In this document: positions 10,635 to 25,600 of the stretch, in pieces
Layout: each line of letters starts with the position of its first letter
How positions within the stretch are numbered: the stretch's first letter is position 1
From: Liolophura sinensis
Taxonomy: Eukaryota; Mollusca; Polyplacophora; Chitonida; Chitonidae
Reading direction: 5' to 3'
NCBI RefSeq assembly: GCF_032854445.1
Contig: NC_088304.1
Span: forward strand, 1,428,001 to 1,488,000
Length of the DNA: 60,000 nt
Program-made: the position numbers and the translations under genes
The notes under the pieces: model-generated
What the model was told of the DNA's origin: nothing
Seen by the model: the letters and a program-made list of their open reading frames with translations, nothing else
The model's database searches: none

Positions 10635-13600
10635 ATGGAGTTGTTCTCAAGATATTTTGGCTTGCAGTATTCCCTGGTGTCACCTATACTCACAGTATTG
10701 TATTTGTTAATCTCAGAAGTACCACTGGGCAGGTAAGCGTGAACAGTTACACACTCGTTTTGTACTGAAGAATTAAACTTGTAGCATAATCCTTATTATG
10801 TAATGATTATCAGAATAGAGTAGAATAAGAGAAGTGATTTCCAAAATAATTGTAAATTAAGGAATTGTGGTTCATTAACAATCAATTGTTATTTACTAGC
10901 GCATTAACAATCAGTATTTTAATAATTTATTTTTCATTTTTTTTTCTTCTTAACGTATAATTTTAATTTCTCCCTTTACAGTTTTGACAGTTGTATGCTT
11001 AGGACCAGGCTTATTCATGTTATTCCTTCTGGCTACGTGTAAAACCCTTAGTGTTTTTAGGAACAAAATTGTACACACTCTAATTTGAAAAGGATTACGA
11101 TCCCATTATGATATTTACAGTGCCAAGTTCTGCACCAAACTTATGTCAGAAGAAAGAAGGAACACCTCCATAGTGCAGGTACCCTGTGTTCAGAAGTTCG
11201 AGCACTCCTGCGGGACATTTATGTCCTTTGATTATTGTACATATTACAGGTGAGTTTGTGATTCATAACTGATAAAATATGTTCCATTGAATAGGCTTTA
11301 TTACTTAAAGGACTTCGGGTTTGAGGATTATTAAAATTAACATTGAAGTTAGCTCATTATGAAAATCTGATTTGATGGAAAATCATGTCTACAGTGTATA
11401 AGTATTAAATTAATATCAACATTTTATATAGAGTGTCTGCCTCCAACACAGACAGTAGATCTGGGGTTCAAGTTTTGAATTGAGTCATACCTAAGACTTT
11501 AACATCGGTAATCTTGGCACTACGTTGCTTGGCTCTCAGCATATGAAGAATAGACCAAGTCTATGTTTTATAATTTCTTGTATATAGCTTTGCCCAGGCA
11601 TGATTTACGTGTACGTGTTATGAGATGATTGTTTTGGCTTTCGCCAGCAAAAAATCATGTGATGGATGGAAACATGGAAATTTCAAGGCCTGTGATTGTA
11701 GGTGACTTGTTGATAAAACCAATCTGTATGATTAAAATTTCTTCTGAGGGGACTCTATTAAATATTAAGTAAATTAAGCATTCATGTTTATGAAATATGG
11801 GTAAAAGTTGACAGTCTTTGAAATTATGCTACAATGAACATGTTTAGCTGCACGTGCAAATGCATGTGTGTAGGTGTTGCTTTAATCGCATCTTCATCTC
11901 GCCTGCTGGTAGGCCTAGTTTGCAAGTATTGATGCACAGTATGCTAAATTCTGCTACAGCTTTGCATGCAGAGAGCCCTGCAATTTATAAAGTAATATTT
12001 GCCACAACACTCCACGTGCATAAAGGTACTGGGTAGTCATGCTGAATCTCCACATGAGTTTTCTCCCAACGTTCCATTTATCATAAAACAATAATAATAC
12101 AACAATCATCCTGTTGCAAAGTGCATGTACTGAAATCATTTTGATGAAAACTGAGGAAAACATGAACTGTTGGTGGTAGGAGCAAAGACTAACTGCTCAG
12201 TGAAGCTTGTTTATTACATTCTTGAACTGTCAGTATAATCCCCTGACCATACCTGATACTCTCAGTCAGTAAAAATTACAATCATCATAACGAATCCTGG
12301 AATACAATTTCCAAGTTTGAGTGGGAAACTTTAGGTCGTTTACTAGATGTATTCATTACCTAGTTCATCAATATTTTCGCCTGTGAAAGAAGAACTTTAA
12401 GTGGAATTTTTTCACATTTTGACTTTGATTTTTGAGACAAAACTACATTGGTTGGATTGGCTAGTGTCAGAGGTTCACAGAAAGTATAATTTTATTATTT
12501 AGCACGGAGTAATGCCTTCAGATTATGCTTGAATAAACACTTTGTAAACATGCGAAAATGTTGAAGAATTACATTATTTTGATTTCTAGTGGATAATTTC
12601 ACTCTTTCCTTAAGGTAGGAACTGTTTATAATTGCTTGTTGCAGAAGTATGAATATACATTTCACACCTACATACAAAGTGAATGATTGGTATTACAACT
12701 AGATCTTTATTTTTAGGAATTCAGAAGAAATGCAGTAAAGGCAGGAAGATAATGGTTTATTTAGTTAATTTCAATTCATATTTCTCCTCAGAAAAGGCAT
12801 GTGTGAGAAGCAATTGAACTTCACCTACAACTGGTACTACGCAGTCCAGGAATGCTGTCCAGGATACTACAAAACTCCGGATGGAAATTGCATAGGTCAG
12901 AGATGGATATAGAAGTCTTTATACAGCGCAGTATTAAACTTGTTATGTTGTGTGACATAGTCTTATCTGTTAGACAATAAGTCAGATCAGCATTTTAGGA
13001 GTCTCACAAGCTCACATGGGCCTGGAAAAGGCAACTTGGAAGGCTCTCCCAAACTAACCCAACTAAAACCATAAACTAGTTACTTCATTGAACCTACATG
13101 CATATCTTGTGTACTCTGGTGTGTCAGGTAAATAGAGACGTTAGCAGCTGATGTAAAGTCATGCCTTTTAGCAGCATTAGTTGTGTGGGCCCCACGTTAT
13201 CTCCCCTAAACCCGTGTGAACTCACAAGACTTGTGAAATGCCAGTTCAACTTATTACAGTGCATCACAACATTCATTGTCACGCGACAGTCAATTTAGTT
13301 GGGCAGCAATGAGCATGAGAAGTAGCAGCAGCTTTAGGAGTGAGTTGGCCCATGCTCCTAGCTTTAGGAGTGGGATGGTTCATTCTCCTAGCTTTAGGAG
13401 TGAGATGGTCCATGCTCCTAGCTTTAGGAGTGAGATGGTCCATGCTCCTAGCTTTAGGAGTGAGATGGCCCATGCTCCTAGCTTTGGGAGTGAGATGGCC
13501 CATGCTCCTAGCTTTAGGAGTGGGATGGTTCATTCTCCTAGCTTTAGGAGTGAGATGGTCCATGCTCCTAGCTTTAGGAGTGAGATGGTCCATGCTCCTA

Positions 13601-16600
13601 GCTCTAGGAGTGAGATGGTCCATGCTCCTAGCTTTAGGAGTGAGATGGTCCATGCTCCCAGCTCTAGGAGTGAGATGGTCCATGCTCCTAGCTTTAGGAG
13701 TGGGATGGTCCATGCTCCTAGCTTTAGGAGTGGGATGGTCCATGCTCCTGGCATTATCTTGATGTTGAGGATACCTGTAGGAATGTTGTTTGGTGATGGA
13801 AAATGCAGGTTTCAATATATGACATTACGATAACTGAGTGACATTACGACAACTAACTGACATTACAACAATATAGTGACATTACAATAACTGAGTGACA
13901 TTACTACAATATAGTGACATTACAATAACTGAGTGACATTCCAACAATATAGTGACATTACAATAACTGAATGACATTACAACAATATAGTGACATTACA
14001 ATAACTGAGTGACATTCCAACAACATAGTGACATTACAACAACAGAGTGACATGCCATTGTGATGTTGCCATTTTACAGCATGGTACAGTCACTCCACCA
14101 ATTTTAACATTATGATGGCATATAGAATATAGGAAAGTAATTACACACTATTAGATATCTGATCTATCTTCTGAACTATGTTCTTGGGTGGCTTGGGGTG
14201 GTTAGCAGTGGCCCAGGAGCCTCTCACCAATATGATTTCTGTGATTTCAAATTCAGTTCATTCTGGCTTCCTCTCAAGCCGTTTGTCCGAAGGCCTGCTG
14301 CCACCTGGTTTGCCCCAGGTTCTGCCCAGTTTTCTCCCACTGTAACGCTGACCGCCGTCATATAAGAGATATATTCTTGAGTACAGCGTTAAACAAGAAT
14401 CAAATAAAGAAATCAGTAAATAAATCTTGGGGGCGTTTCGGTGTCAAACTTTGAACCAATATTGATATTCTGCTGGTAGACCTATCTAAGCCTTAACGCA
14501 GCCATGTTAAAACATAGGCAAGTAGCACTACAGTGTGGTGAAATGGTGAAGTTATTTTGCAGTGAGATGTCACTCTCAACGTAATTTCTTTCCTGTTGCT
14601 TTAACTTTCTTCTGCATCTTACTAGTACAACAATGCGCTTAATGGTAATAATACATTGTTCTCATGGGACAGACCATTTGTAGAAGGAATTGTTTAGCAG
14701 CTTACGCCACTTGAGCTGTGTAGTGACAGCATTGTGCTTCACATTTTGAATGTTTCAACCTTGCTGCTTGTGATTGTTCTTACGCATACACATAACAAAC
14801 GTAACAGATCGCTTTGGAGGCCTAACGGTTAGAGCATCCGTGCAGAAATGAGGAGACCTGTGATCAAACCCCAGTTGGGTCATACCAAAGACTTTTAAAA
14901 AGGATGCTTGTTGCTGCCTCACTTGGCATTCAGCACTGAGAGGATAGAGCAAGAAAATAGGTTGGCCCAGTGTCAGCATAATGTGGCTGGGTGGGGTGTC
15001 ATACCTGGTGTCTTTGGTATGATACCGCAGTGGTGGCAGCACTTTGGCAGCATGGACTCGCACGGCCACAAGACACACCTAATGACTTTTCGTTGTCATA
15101 TGACTGAAGAATTGTTAAGTAGGATGTTAAAGCCCAAGCATTCATTTATTTTTAACAAACATAGTAATTGGTCGGTAACCACTCCTCCTGACAACCAGGA
15201 CACTTTTGCTAAACTTTCTAAATCACCTGTTTCATAGAAATTTTTTATATGAAGATCTTGGGAAAGTGGTAACATTACTGTTACTGTATGAATGGATCAT
15301 ATGATCATCCTAAAATTTGATAAAATGTAGTTACCAGGTATAAACAGGGTTCATTGGCCTCTTAGACCACTCCAGTTTAAATATTTGCTTAACAGGCAGA
15401 TTGAATTGTTTTCGGGTGTCGAAGGAGGATGTAAGAGTTAAAATAAAAGTGAAAAATTATCTGGTTTGTGAGAAATGTGGACTGTCTCAGAGATTAAATA
15501 TGTCAAATATGTGTTTGTGTGACTTGAAAGCACAGGAAAACATAAAATAAAATTAAAAAAATTTCAGTTTTGGTTTATTTATTTTTAGTGCTGCTCAGTT
15601 GTAAAACATAAAATAGAATTGGTGTTGTCTGATCTAAAAATATTTTTTAGTTTTCAATTCGTACAGAATTCTGATTTTCTGAAAAATAAAAATGTCAAGG
15701 ATTGTTAATTTTATGCAGAAAACAAAATGTACAAATGTAGTACTCAAAATACACCCACTCAAACTAAAAGTTCAAAGTAATAATAATTTTTTAGTACATG
15801 AGTTCTTAACTATTATCTAAATATTGTTAAATTTCCAGTTATTCTTGTTACGTCTTTAATAGAACTACTTAGTTTCAAGCCTTAATTTTCCTGTGTAATT
15901 TTGACAAACATTAAATTCAAGAATAAATGTGTTATGGCTAAAAAAGCAAAATTTGATTCTCTGAATATTAAAGGGTTATTGCTTAGGTATTTGTGTGCCA
16001 AGTGGAAAGGATCACACAAAACTGGATATTTATGTGTTTATTCCTTACCTGTTTTTAGCACCAAAAGACGCTGCAGATATTCCCAAGCATTTGCAAACTA
16101 ATGGTAAGCCTTGAATGTAAACCCATATATGTAAGAAAGTATGTTCTTTGCCTGAAAGTTTTGTACAAGCTTATATTTTATGTCACTGCTACTAACACCT
16201 CAAAGTTCCCTTCAAAGTGTTATGAATTCACACGTTGCTAACCCTGTTCAACTATTAATTTTGTCCACTAGTTATTAAAACAAGTTTATAAATTTTGAGG
16301 GTAGGCCTCCCCCATAACTGAATGGAGTGCATTCTACACCTGCTGCTGTTTGAAGTTTTCACATAATTAGCTGAAATTGTCTTTAAATATATAGACAATT
16401 TCTGCTTCTTTAAGATATTGCCTGTGGCATGATTTACCTGATGCTTTCTTTTGAGTGTCTTTATTTTACTAACATTAACCAAAGCTTTTGCATGTAAGAG
16501 TTTCCCATGTATGTCTGCTTATACTAACATGTTAAGTTGTGGGCGGGATCGTGGGCAGGATCATGGGCGGGATCTTGGGTGGGATGATGGGCGGGATAGT

Positions 16601-19600
16601 GGACGGGATCATGGGGGGGATAATGGATGGGATCGTGGGCGGGATCATGGGCGGGATCGTGGGTGGGCTTTTGACATGGTTATCTGTCATTCACTAGGAC
16701 ACATGATGGGAGAGTTAACCCAATCCTTGAACAGAGAATTTGTACATTCCCTCACTCTCACAGTTCATGTGATAGTGGTGCCAGTAAAGTGATAGCAGTT
16801 TACCGTTGGCAAAGTCTTCCACCAGTACATGTCTGTAGCACATTTCAGTACATGTAGGAAAAGTCTGACAGTTTCTTAACAAAGGTTGCTGGTTTACCCT
16901 GGGCAGGCATTCGAGTTTTCTCCATCGCCCATAAAACTTCAAGCATAGCTTGATGTGAACCTGTCTTTGTTAGGATTTATTGATGGGTGAACTGTCAAGA
17001 ATCTAGGTGGATTGTTTATCAAAGCGTTTGTGTAGGCTTATGTGGAGCAATGTGCATTCGTGTAGGCTTATCTGGAGCTCTGTGCATTGTTTCAAGAGCT
17101 CATTCCTTTAATCAGCTAGTTTTATACATGTACATATGGTAAGCATTTAGTGTGCCACAGGCTTTCATGAAATAAGCCTCCATATATTCCTGCACCCTAC
17201 CCATTTGTATTGCTTTATGGCATGCTCCAATTTGTTTCAAGTATGAAGACTCAACTCAGTTGATTTCCCAGAGCATTTCCTGCCCAATGAGTGCTCCTTG
17301 TATTCAGTTTGATTTTAGAGTCATTTGTGTTCGTCCATTTAAAAGAAAGGGTAAATCAACCTTAAAAAGGACTCAGAACGGCTGGGGTTTTGGTGACTCT
17401 GAAAGATACTTTGGCATCTAGAAGCAAATTGTTTAAGTTGCCCTATGCAGGTTTGCTAATCACAGTAAGAAAAAGTTTTCTTGGACATTTTCTTAAAATT
17501 TCTTCATTGAGAAAACACATGCCCATTCTGCCAATCAGGAAAGGTTAAACTATTGCAGAGCAGAGTAATCAGAAAAAAGACGGCTGTTTGGGGCTTACTT
17601 TCTGGTGTTAGATATCATATAAGTAAGACGCTTTATTTAAAATTGCAAACATGTAGATTTTTTATTATTGGAGTAAACTTAAGAAAACATCCAATTTTAA
17701 GAAATTTGTCTAGCCAGATTTTTTAAGATTTAAGGAAATAATTCTTGCTAGAGAGAAAAAATTAGAATTAACTGATGTTTTCTTTTTTGAGAAATTTAAA
17801 TGTTTTGTTATTTACATTTAATTTTTCTCTGTAATTCTGATTTGTATTGAAAAGGGAATAGGGGGCCTCTGTGACCGAGTTAGCGTGCCAATGCGGCGCA
17901 TTAAACCGGTCGTTGTGAGTTCAAATCCATTGTATGCTGGCTTCCTCTCTGCTTATACATTGGAAAGTCTGTCAGCAACCTGCGGATGAAATGGGTTTCC
18001 CCTGGGCTCTGCCAGGTTTCCTCCCATTATAATGCTTGCCGGTGTCGTTTAAGTAAAATATTCTTAAGTACAGCATAAAACACCAATCAATCAAAGAAAT
18101 AGATTAATAAGTAAAAGGGAGTGTGCGATTAATTATTTAAAACATTTTGAGAAAATTGAGGAACATGATCGAGAAAACCCTTTACATTGTATGTATAACT
18201 GAATCTTGTCAAACACTGATAGATGCTCACAATCTCAAGGTGTTTGTCTGACTAAGCTTTGGAGTCTGGTTGATTTTGCTGAGTTGGACCCGAGTCTTAC
18301 AAACACAAGTCAATGTGCATTTCATGGGTGACAGAGAGAGGTAGGAGGAGGTGGGGCAGGTTGGGTGGGGGTGGGGATGGGTGTGTTGTAAGGATTGTAA
18401 ATCTTGTTTCATTTTGTGCGCAAAAGTTTTCAACACAGAATAAATTTCCTTGAATGCTTACAGTAGTAATTTAGCCATAATATCAAATTAGATTTTATCT
18501 GTTTCAGATTTTACCTGTTGATTATCTTAAACACAATTGTTCATGTATTTCTAGGCGGAATATTCAGTGTCTTCAAGGCATTATGTAGATTATGATACGT
18601 ATGATAAACCAGAGTGAAAAGTCTAAAGGTACCACAATTATGATGATTTTAACTGTTTCAGAGACCAGGTCAATCGCAGAAAAGCATCGCAGCACACAGC
18701 AGGTGCAGCTGTCACCCGGAGCGTATGCTGGGATTGCAGCGGCGGCCGTTGCTCTGCTGTGTGTCGTGGGGATCATCATAGTTGTGTTATATAGACGGTG
18801 AGTGTAACACACGTACTTGGCTGTCTAATACTTAAAAACATACAGATTGGATACTGAGTGACAGACAGCTAGAGGTAAGCTTTTCTGGGTTAAAACCTAC
18901 AGCCCTTGTCACACTGGGATGAATGTATGTGTGTATGTATGCATGTTTTTTTTTTTTATGTCATCCTTAACATTTTTTCAGCCATGTGGTAAAGAGGAGT
19001 CATGTCATGCGTTCAAAATTATTTTCCATGTTCCAACGTTGTGTTCCTGGGGCCTCCGTGGCCAAGGCAATTAGCATGCCAGCAATGACCCAATCACCTC
19101 TCACCAATGCGGTCACTGTGAGTTCAAGTTCAGCTCATGCTGGCTTCCTCTCCAGCTGTATGTGGGAAGGCCTGCAGCAATATGAAGATGGTCATGGGTT
19201 TCCTCTGCTCTGCCCAATTTCCTCTCACAATACAGCTGGTAGTTGTATAAGTGAAATATTCTTGAGTACAATAAATCACTAAAATAACCAATAAATCAGT
19301 CAAAATCTTGTGTTCTGCATTATTTGCCTCATGTTACAACCTTGTGTTCTACATTATTTGCCTCATATTATAACTTTGTTCCATCTTTTTGTTACAAATT
19401 ATTTGTATCATATTACGACTTTGTTCCACATTGTTTGTATCATATTACAACTTTGTTCCACATTATTTGTATAATATTACACCTTTGTTCCACGTTGTTT
19501 GTATCATATTACAACTTTGTTCCACATTATTTGTATAATATTACATCTTTGTTCCACATTGTTTGTATCATATTACATCTTTGTTCCACATTATTTGTAT

Positions 19601-22600
19601 CATATTACAACTTTGTTCCACATTATTTGTATCATATTACAATTTTGTTCCACTTTATTTGCCTCATATTACAACTTTGTTCCACATTATTTTTATCATA
19701 TTACAACTTTGTTCCACATTATTTGCCTCATTTTACAACTTTGTTTCACATTATTTGTATCATATTACAACTTTGTTCCACATTATTTGTATCATGTTAC
19801 AATTTTGTTGAAAGATGAAAAAAAGTTTGAAAATGACAACACCTTAGAAGTTCATTTAAAATATATCCTGTTTTTTTTTGTGAGAGTAGTTACAGACAAG
19901 GCTACTTTTTATGGAAACAAATCTGAAAGTGATATAGAATCATTGCTGATTGGCTGGTGTGAGAGTCTGGCAAGTCGAGGTTGTGTCAGGGTAACTTGCT
20001 TAAGCTGAGCTTTAGGTCTAGTTCATTTCTTCCAGTCAGAAGTCCTAGAATCAAACCTGGGCTGGGTCATTCTAAAGACTTTAAAAATGACACTTGTTGT
20101 TGCCTCGCTTGGTGCAGGACACTGTGAGGTTAGATGAAGGAAACATGACTAATTAGTACAATATGACCGGGTGGGGTGTCATGTCTAGTGTCTTGTCTGG
20201 TGTCTTCGGCATAATACTTCAGTGACGACAGCACTTTGGCAGCATAGAGTCATCATGCAAGAAGACACAGTATATGTACACGTGCCTAATGCCTAATAAG
20301 TATGAAGTTGAGTATGAAGTGCAACCGCAAGCCTGCAATCATACATGATGTGGATAATGATAAAGATAATGTTGAACAAGCTTGTTGAATTGGAATTTGA
20401 ATCCAAATAATCTGGGACAGAGACATGATGTGATAGAAAAACGATGTGTTGAAAATAAGGCAGAGCAAGTTGTAATATGATGTAAATAATGTTGAACAAT
20501 GTTGTAATATGATGACAGTAATGTTGAACACACAGTTGGTAGATCGTCCACTTTGGGACCGGTAGATCCAGGGTCAATCCTTGGCCGAGTCACAGCTAAG
20601 ACTTTAAAAGAGGAAGTTGCAGCTTCGTCACTTGGCGCTCAGCATGAAGGGGATAGTGCATCTACTATTCGACCCGTATCAGTATAATGGCTTGGGCGGG
20701 GCAGCTTATTTGCCTTCAGTAAGACGTCTGATTGAAGCAGCACTAGATAAAAGAGCGATGGAAACCCGTCCTGCAACAAGGAGGCACAGTACATGCACTC
20801 TAAGGATTCCTTCATCGTCATATGACTGAAAAATTGATAAGTACGACGTTAAACCCCAAGCACTCACTCACTCTAATGTTGAACAAGGTTGTAATGGGAT
20901 GCATGTAATGTTGAACAAGGATGTAATGAGATGCAAGTAATGTTGAACAAGGTTGTAATGGGATGCAAACAATGTTGAACAAGGTTGTGATGTGATGCAA
21001 GTAATGTTGAACAAGGATGTAATGGGATGCAGGTAATGTTGAACAAGGTTGTAATGGGATGCAAGTAATGTTGAACAAGGTTGTGATGTGATGCAAGTAA
21101 TGTTGAACAAGGTTGTAATGGGATGCAAACAAGGTTGTGATGTGATGCAAGTAATGTTGAACAAGGATGTAATGGGATGCAGGTAATGTTGAACAAGGTT
21201 GTAATGGGATGCAAACAATGTTGGACAAGGTTGTAATGGGATGCAAGTAGTGCTGAACAAGGATGTAATGGAATGTAAGTAATGTTGAACAAGGATGTAA
21301 TGGGATGCAAGTAATGTTGAACAAGGTTGTGATATGATGCAAGTAATGTTGAACAAGGTTGTAATGGGATGCAAACAATGTTGAACAAGGCTGTAAAGGG
21401 ATGCAGGTAATGTTGAACAAGGATGTAATGGGATGCAGGTAATGTTGAACAAGGTTGTAATGGGATGCAAACAATGTTGGACAAGGTTGCAATGGGATGC
21501 AAGTAATGTTGCTCAATGTTGTAATGGGATGCCAGTCACATTGAACAAGGTTGTGATGTGATTCAAACAATGTTGAACAAGATTGTAAAGGGATGCAAAC
21601 AATGTTGAACAAGGTTGTAAAGGGATGCAAACAATGTTGAACAAGGTTGTGATGTGATGCAAGTAATGTTGAACAAGGTTGTAAAGGGATGTAAGTAATG
21701 TTGAACAAGGTTGTGATGTGATGCAAGTAATGTTGAACAAGGTTGTAATGGGATGCAAACAATGTTGAACAAGGTTGTGATGTGATGCAAGTAGTGTTGA
21801 ACAAGGATGTAATGGGATGCAGGTAATGTTGAACAAGGTTGTAATGGGATGCAAACAATGTTGGACAAGGTTGTAATGGGATGCAAGTAATGTTGCTCAA
21901 TGTTGTAATGGGATGCCAGTCACATTGAACAAGGTTGTGATTTGATGCAAACAATGTTGAACAAGATTGTAAAGGGATGCAAACAATGTTGAACAAGGTT
22001 GTAAAGGGATGCAAACAATGTTGAACAAGGTTGTGATGTGATGCAAGTAATGTTGAACAAGGTTGTAAAGGGATGCCAGTAATGTTGAACAAGGTTGTAA
22101 TGGGATGGGGATATGGGTGAAAACTGAATTAAGGCTGAAAAGTAATTTTTGTTTATTTAAATTAAAAGCTTAGAATAGACCACATTAGCTAGGATTTTTT
22201 TCCCCCAAGATGTAATTGTAAATGTATGTCTTCTGTACTGTGATATGGTGAACTTTGTTCAAGTGTTGCTGTGGACATCACTCCCTCGCCCCTCTCCCCT
22301 CCCCTAGTTGTGGATGACCCAGTGATATGTGTATTAAGTCTCAGGTGGTGTGATGTCTGTCGTTTATCTCCCTCTACCAAGTGCAGGGGTTTTTAGGGCA
22401 TGCAAGGATAGGGTTGTGTCAGTTGTGGGATTCTGGTAAAAAATAGGACAGATAACACACAACAATGAGATGTTGACTTGGCTTGACCCCTGAGTACTGG
22501 ATATTTGGTGTAGTGAAAGACTGGATTTTTCACATGTTTTTTCTGTTCCATTTTCCATTCAAAGTGAATATCGGGCCTCTGTGGCCAAAACGTTTAAACC

Positions 22601-25600
22601 ATAGCACAATGACTCTGGTGTCCTTCCACCATAATGCTGGCTGCCATCATACCAGTGAAATATTCTTCATTATGTCTTAAAGTATCAGATAAATAAATCA
22701 GTCAGTACATAGAGGAGACAAATGTTTTTGTCATCAACACCCACCCACTTGTCCCTATCAGATGTTTCTTAATGTTTCAGACCACTTGTCATCCAGGAGT
22801 ATGGCAGTCAGATTTGTTCATCACACACCTGAAAGTTTGTCAGTAACTTGCCTAATTCGGTGGTTTACCGCAAATACTCCTGTTTTATTCACCCCTAAAT
22901 TCTGACCACTACCGTACTCGTAAGTGACACGCTCACAACACTCATGACAAGATGAATAGTATAGTCAGTCAAGCTTACCCACATGTAAACTCTTAATGTG
23001 TAGTTGGAGAATATTAACATGTGTTCAGTTTCCCTGTAGGATATCATCTTTTCTTCCAAACCAACCTCAAACCACCTTCTAAAATCAATGGGTCTCCTAG
23101 AATCTGCAACTCTGTCATGGGCAAAAGTTTAGAGCATTTATCTTAAAATATGTACAGTTAGAGGTGCAGCTTGGTTGTAGAGGTGCAGCTTAGTTGTAGA
23201 GGTGCAGCTTGGTTGTAGAGGTGCAGCTCGGTTGTAGAGGTGCAGCTCGGTTGTAGAGGTGCAGCTCGGTTGTAGAGGTGCAGCTCGGTTGTAGAGATGC
23301 AGCTCGGTTGAAGAGGTGTAGCTCGGTTGTAGAGGTGCAGCTTGGTTGTAGAGGTGCAGCTCGGTTGTAGAGGTGCAGCTTGGTTGTAGAGGTGCAACTC
23401 TGTTGTAGAGGTATGATGCTAAATGAGAAAGCTAAAATATGAAGTAAGGTTCACAACACAGACAACTGAAAACTATGCGTAGAAATAGTTTCATTTATTT
23501 TTTCAGATTTTTTCCTAAATGTTGAAAGACATTCAAATATTTGAATACTATGCTGGGCTTTATGAGCCATACTGATAGCATTTTGGAACTCTGACGTCAC
23601 AGCACCATTTTTCCTGATGTTTAACAGAAGGAAGGGATTTTTGGGAACATTATGTCAGTAATCTTTACTCATAGGTAAAAAGAGATATTCCAACACTTGG
23701 AACTCTTGATTAGAGTTGGATAAACTTCCTGTGGCGTCAGAATTCCTAGCCTGTGATGGTACGGTCCATAAAGCCGACCTTAAAACTTAAATGTTTGAGC
23801 ACCTCTTTTCACAAAAATCTAAAAAGTTAAATGAAAATATATTTATGCATAGTTTTAGTTTATTTCTTGATGTCTACTTCGATTTATAGGGGTCTTCTCC
23901 TTTAATATTTGATCAACGTCAACAACATCAACATCTTGACACCATACATCACCCAAGTGGACTAAGTAACATCCATGTAGCTTTGGCTGATGCAATTTTT
24001 AGGCAGGGTGGTGTTTATGCTTACTGCGTTGTGTATCAGCAGGTGACTTTATTTGGCATCCCATATTGACCAAGTCGACTAAAGATTTACGTTACAACTG
24101 ATAAGACTGGGGAAAGTAGGGAAGGTGGGGAGGGGGTGAAATGGGGTGGGGTTGTAGAGTAGGGTGATGATGCTGAACCAGGTTTGTCCGTGTGGCAATG
24201 TTTATTAATGAGTGCATGCCCATCCTGTGGCGGTGTTCTGTGTACAGATGTATGCTCAGCTGGTTTGTCCCTAGAGCTGCACATCATTCTACTTCAGGTC
24301 ACTTAGATCACATTTGATTCCTTGTTTCCCTTCATCACTCATAAGTCACATTACCATCCATAACGAACTCTTGCTTTCATTTTTTGTCTGAAATTATCAT
24401 ATCATAAGATACTGAATAATGATAATGAAAAATGAAAGATGTTGGACTGCCCACAGACAATTTCTAAAATATTTTGACAGGAAACAAGAAATCAAGTGTC
24501 AATAGCCATAGAGTGAAGTAGAGGCTTATATGTACTAACATGTCTATAGTAGACAGGTCAGATGCCAGTGTATGTTGTGAAAACCTGGTGACCTTTGTGC
24601 ACCATATATCAGAGTTTTGTTATCCAATCAGCAGCTAGACCATCCCAGCCGATGTCTTGATGGGGTCAAAAGGGACACAGTTAATGCTGATACGAACTGA
24701 CTGTTTTTTTAGCTTGACTGTACAAAGTTCAGGCGTAGCTTATGTCATACATCGAGGGCTGGCATCGTCTAATAACAGGGAAAATTAAGCCATGTTAAAC
24801 AAAATATTAGGGGTGGTAACTTAAAGAGTACTGCATGTATTAAGCCGAGGTTCTCCACACATGGGGGATATTCCATCGTTGATTTGCTGAGGGCATATTT
24901 AATATTGTATATCAAAAAATTCGTGAAGTAGTGTACTGTGTATTAGAATCAGCGTTAAAGTAAATGTTAGGGGTTTGAACTCATGTAGAGCACAATAATA
25001 CGGCAGGGATGTTCCATCGTTGATTGCCTGAGGGCATACTTAAAATAAAATAAATTCACGATCTAGCGTATTGTGTATTTGAATCAATACAAATGGTATC
25101 TCAAAAAGTACTTGGTATATTGAGCTGAGGTTTTACAGATATGTAATGCACACTAACACAAGGGGAATGTTCCCTCATTGAAGTGATGTATGCATATTAA
25201 TTACCATAAACTACAACCTTAGTGTATTGTGTATTGGCTTAATTGGGGGGCCTCTGTGGCTCAGTGAGTTAGCATGCTAGTGCAGCATAATGACCCAGGA
25301 ACCTCTCACCAATGTTCAAGTCCAGCTCATAACTTAGTGTATTGTGTATTAGCTTAATTGGGGGGCCTCTGTGGCTCAGTGAGTTAGCATGCTAGTGCAG
25401 CATAATGACCCAGGAACCTCTCACCAGTGTTCAAGTCCAGCTCATAACTTAGTGTATTGTGTATTAGCTTAATTGGGGGGCCTCTGTGGCTCAGTGAGTT
25501 AGCATGCTAGTGCAGCATAATGACCCAGGAACCTCTCACCAATGTTCAAGTCCAGCTCATAACTTAGTGTATTGTGTATTAGCTTAATTGGGGGGCCTCT

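Noticed and set aside
13276-13833. Overlapping open frames of 140-185 codons on both strands
   Set aside because: They come from 14 units of a stop-free 30-bp repeat in an intron; openness in several frames at once is an effect of the period.
20818-22092. 424-codon open frame on the minus strand
   Set aside because: It consists wholly of the 32-bp repeat; all frames show the same repeated peptide shifted, with no start context, splice signal or non-repeat domain.
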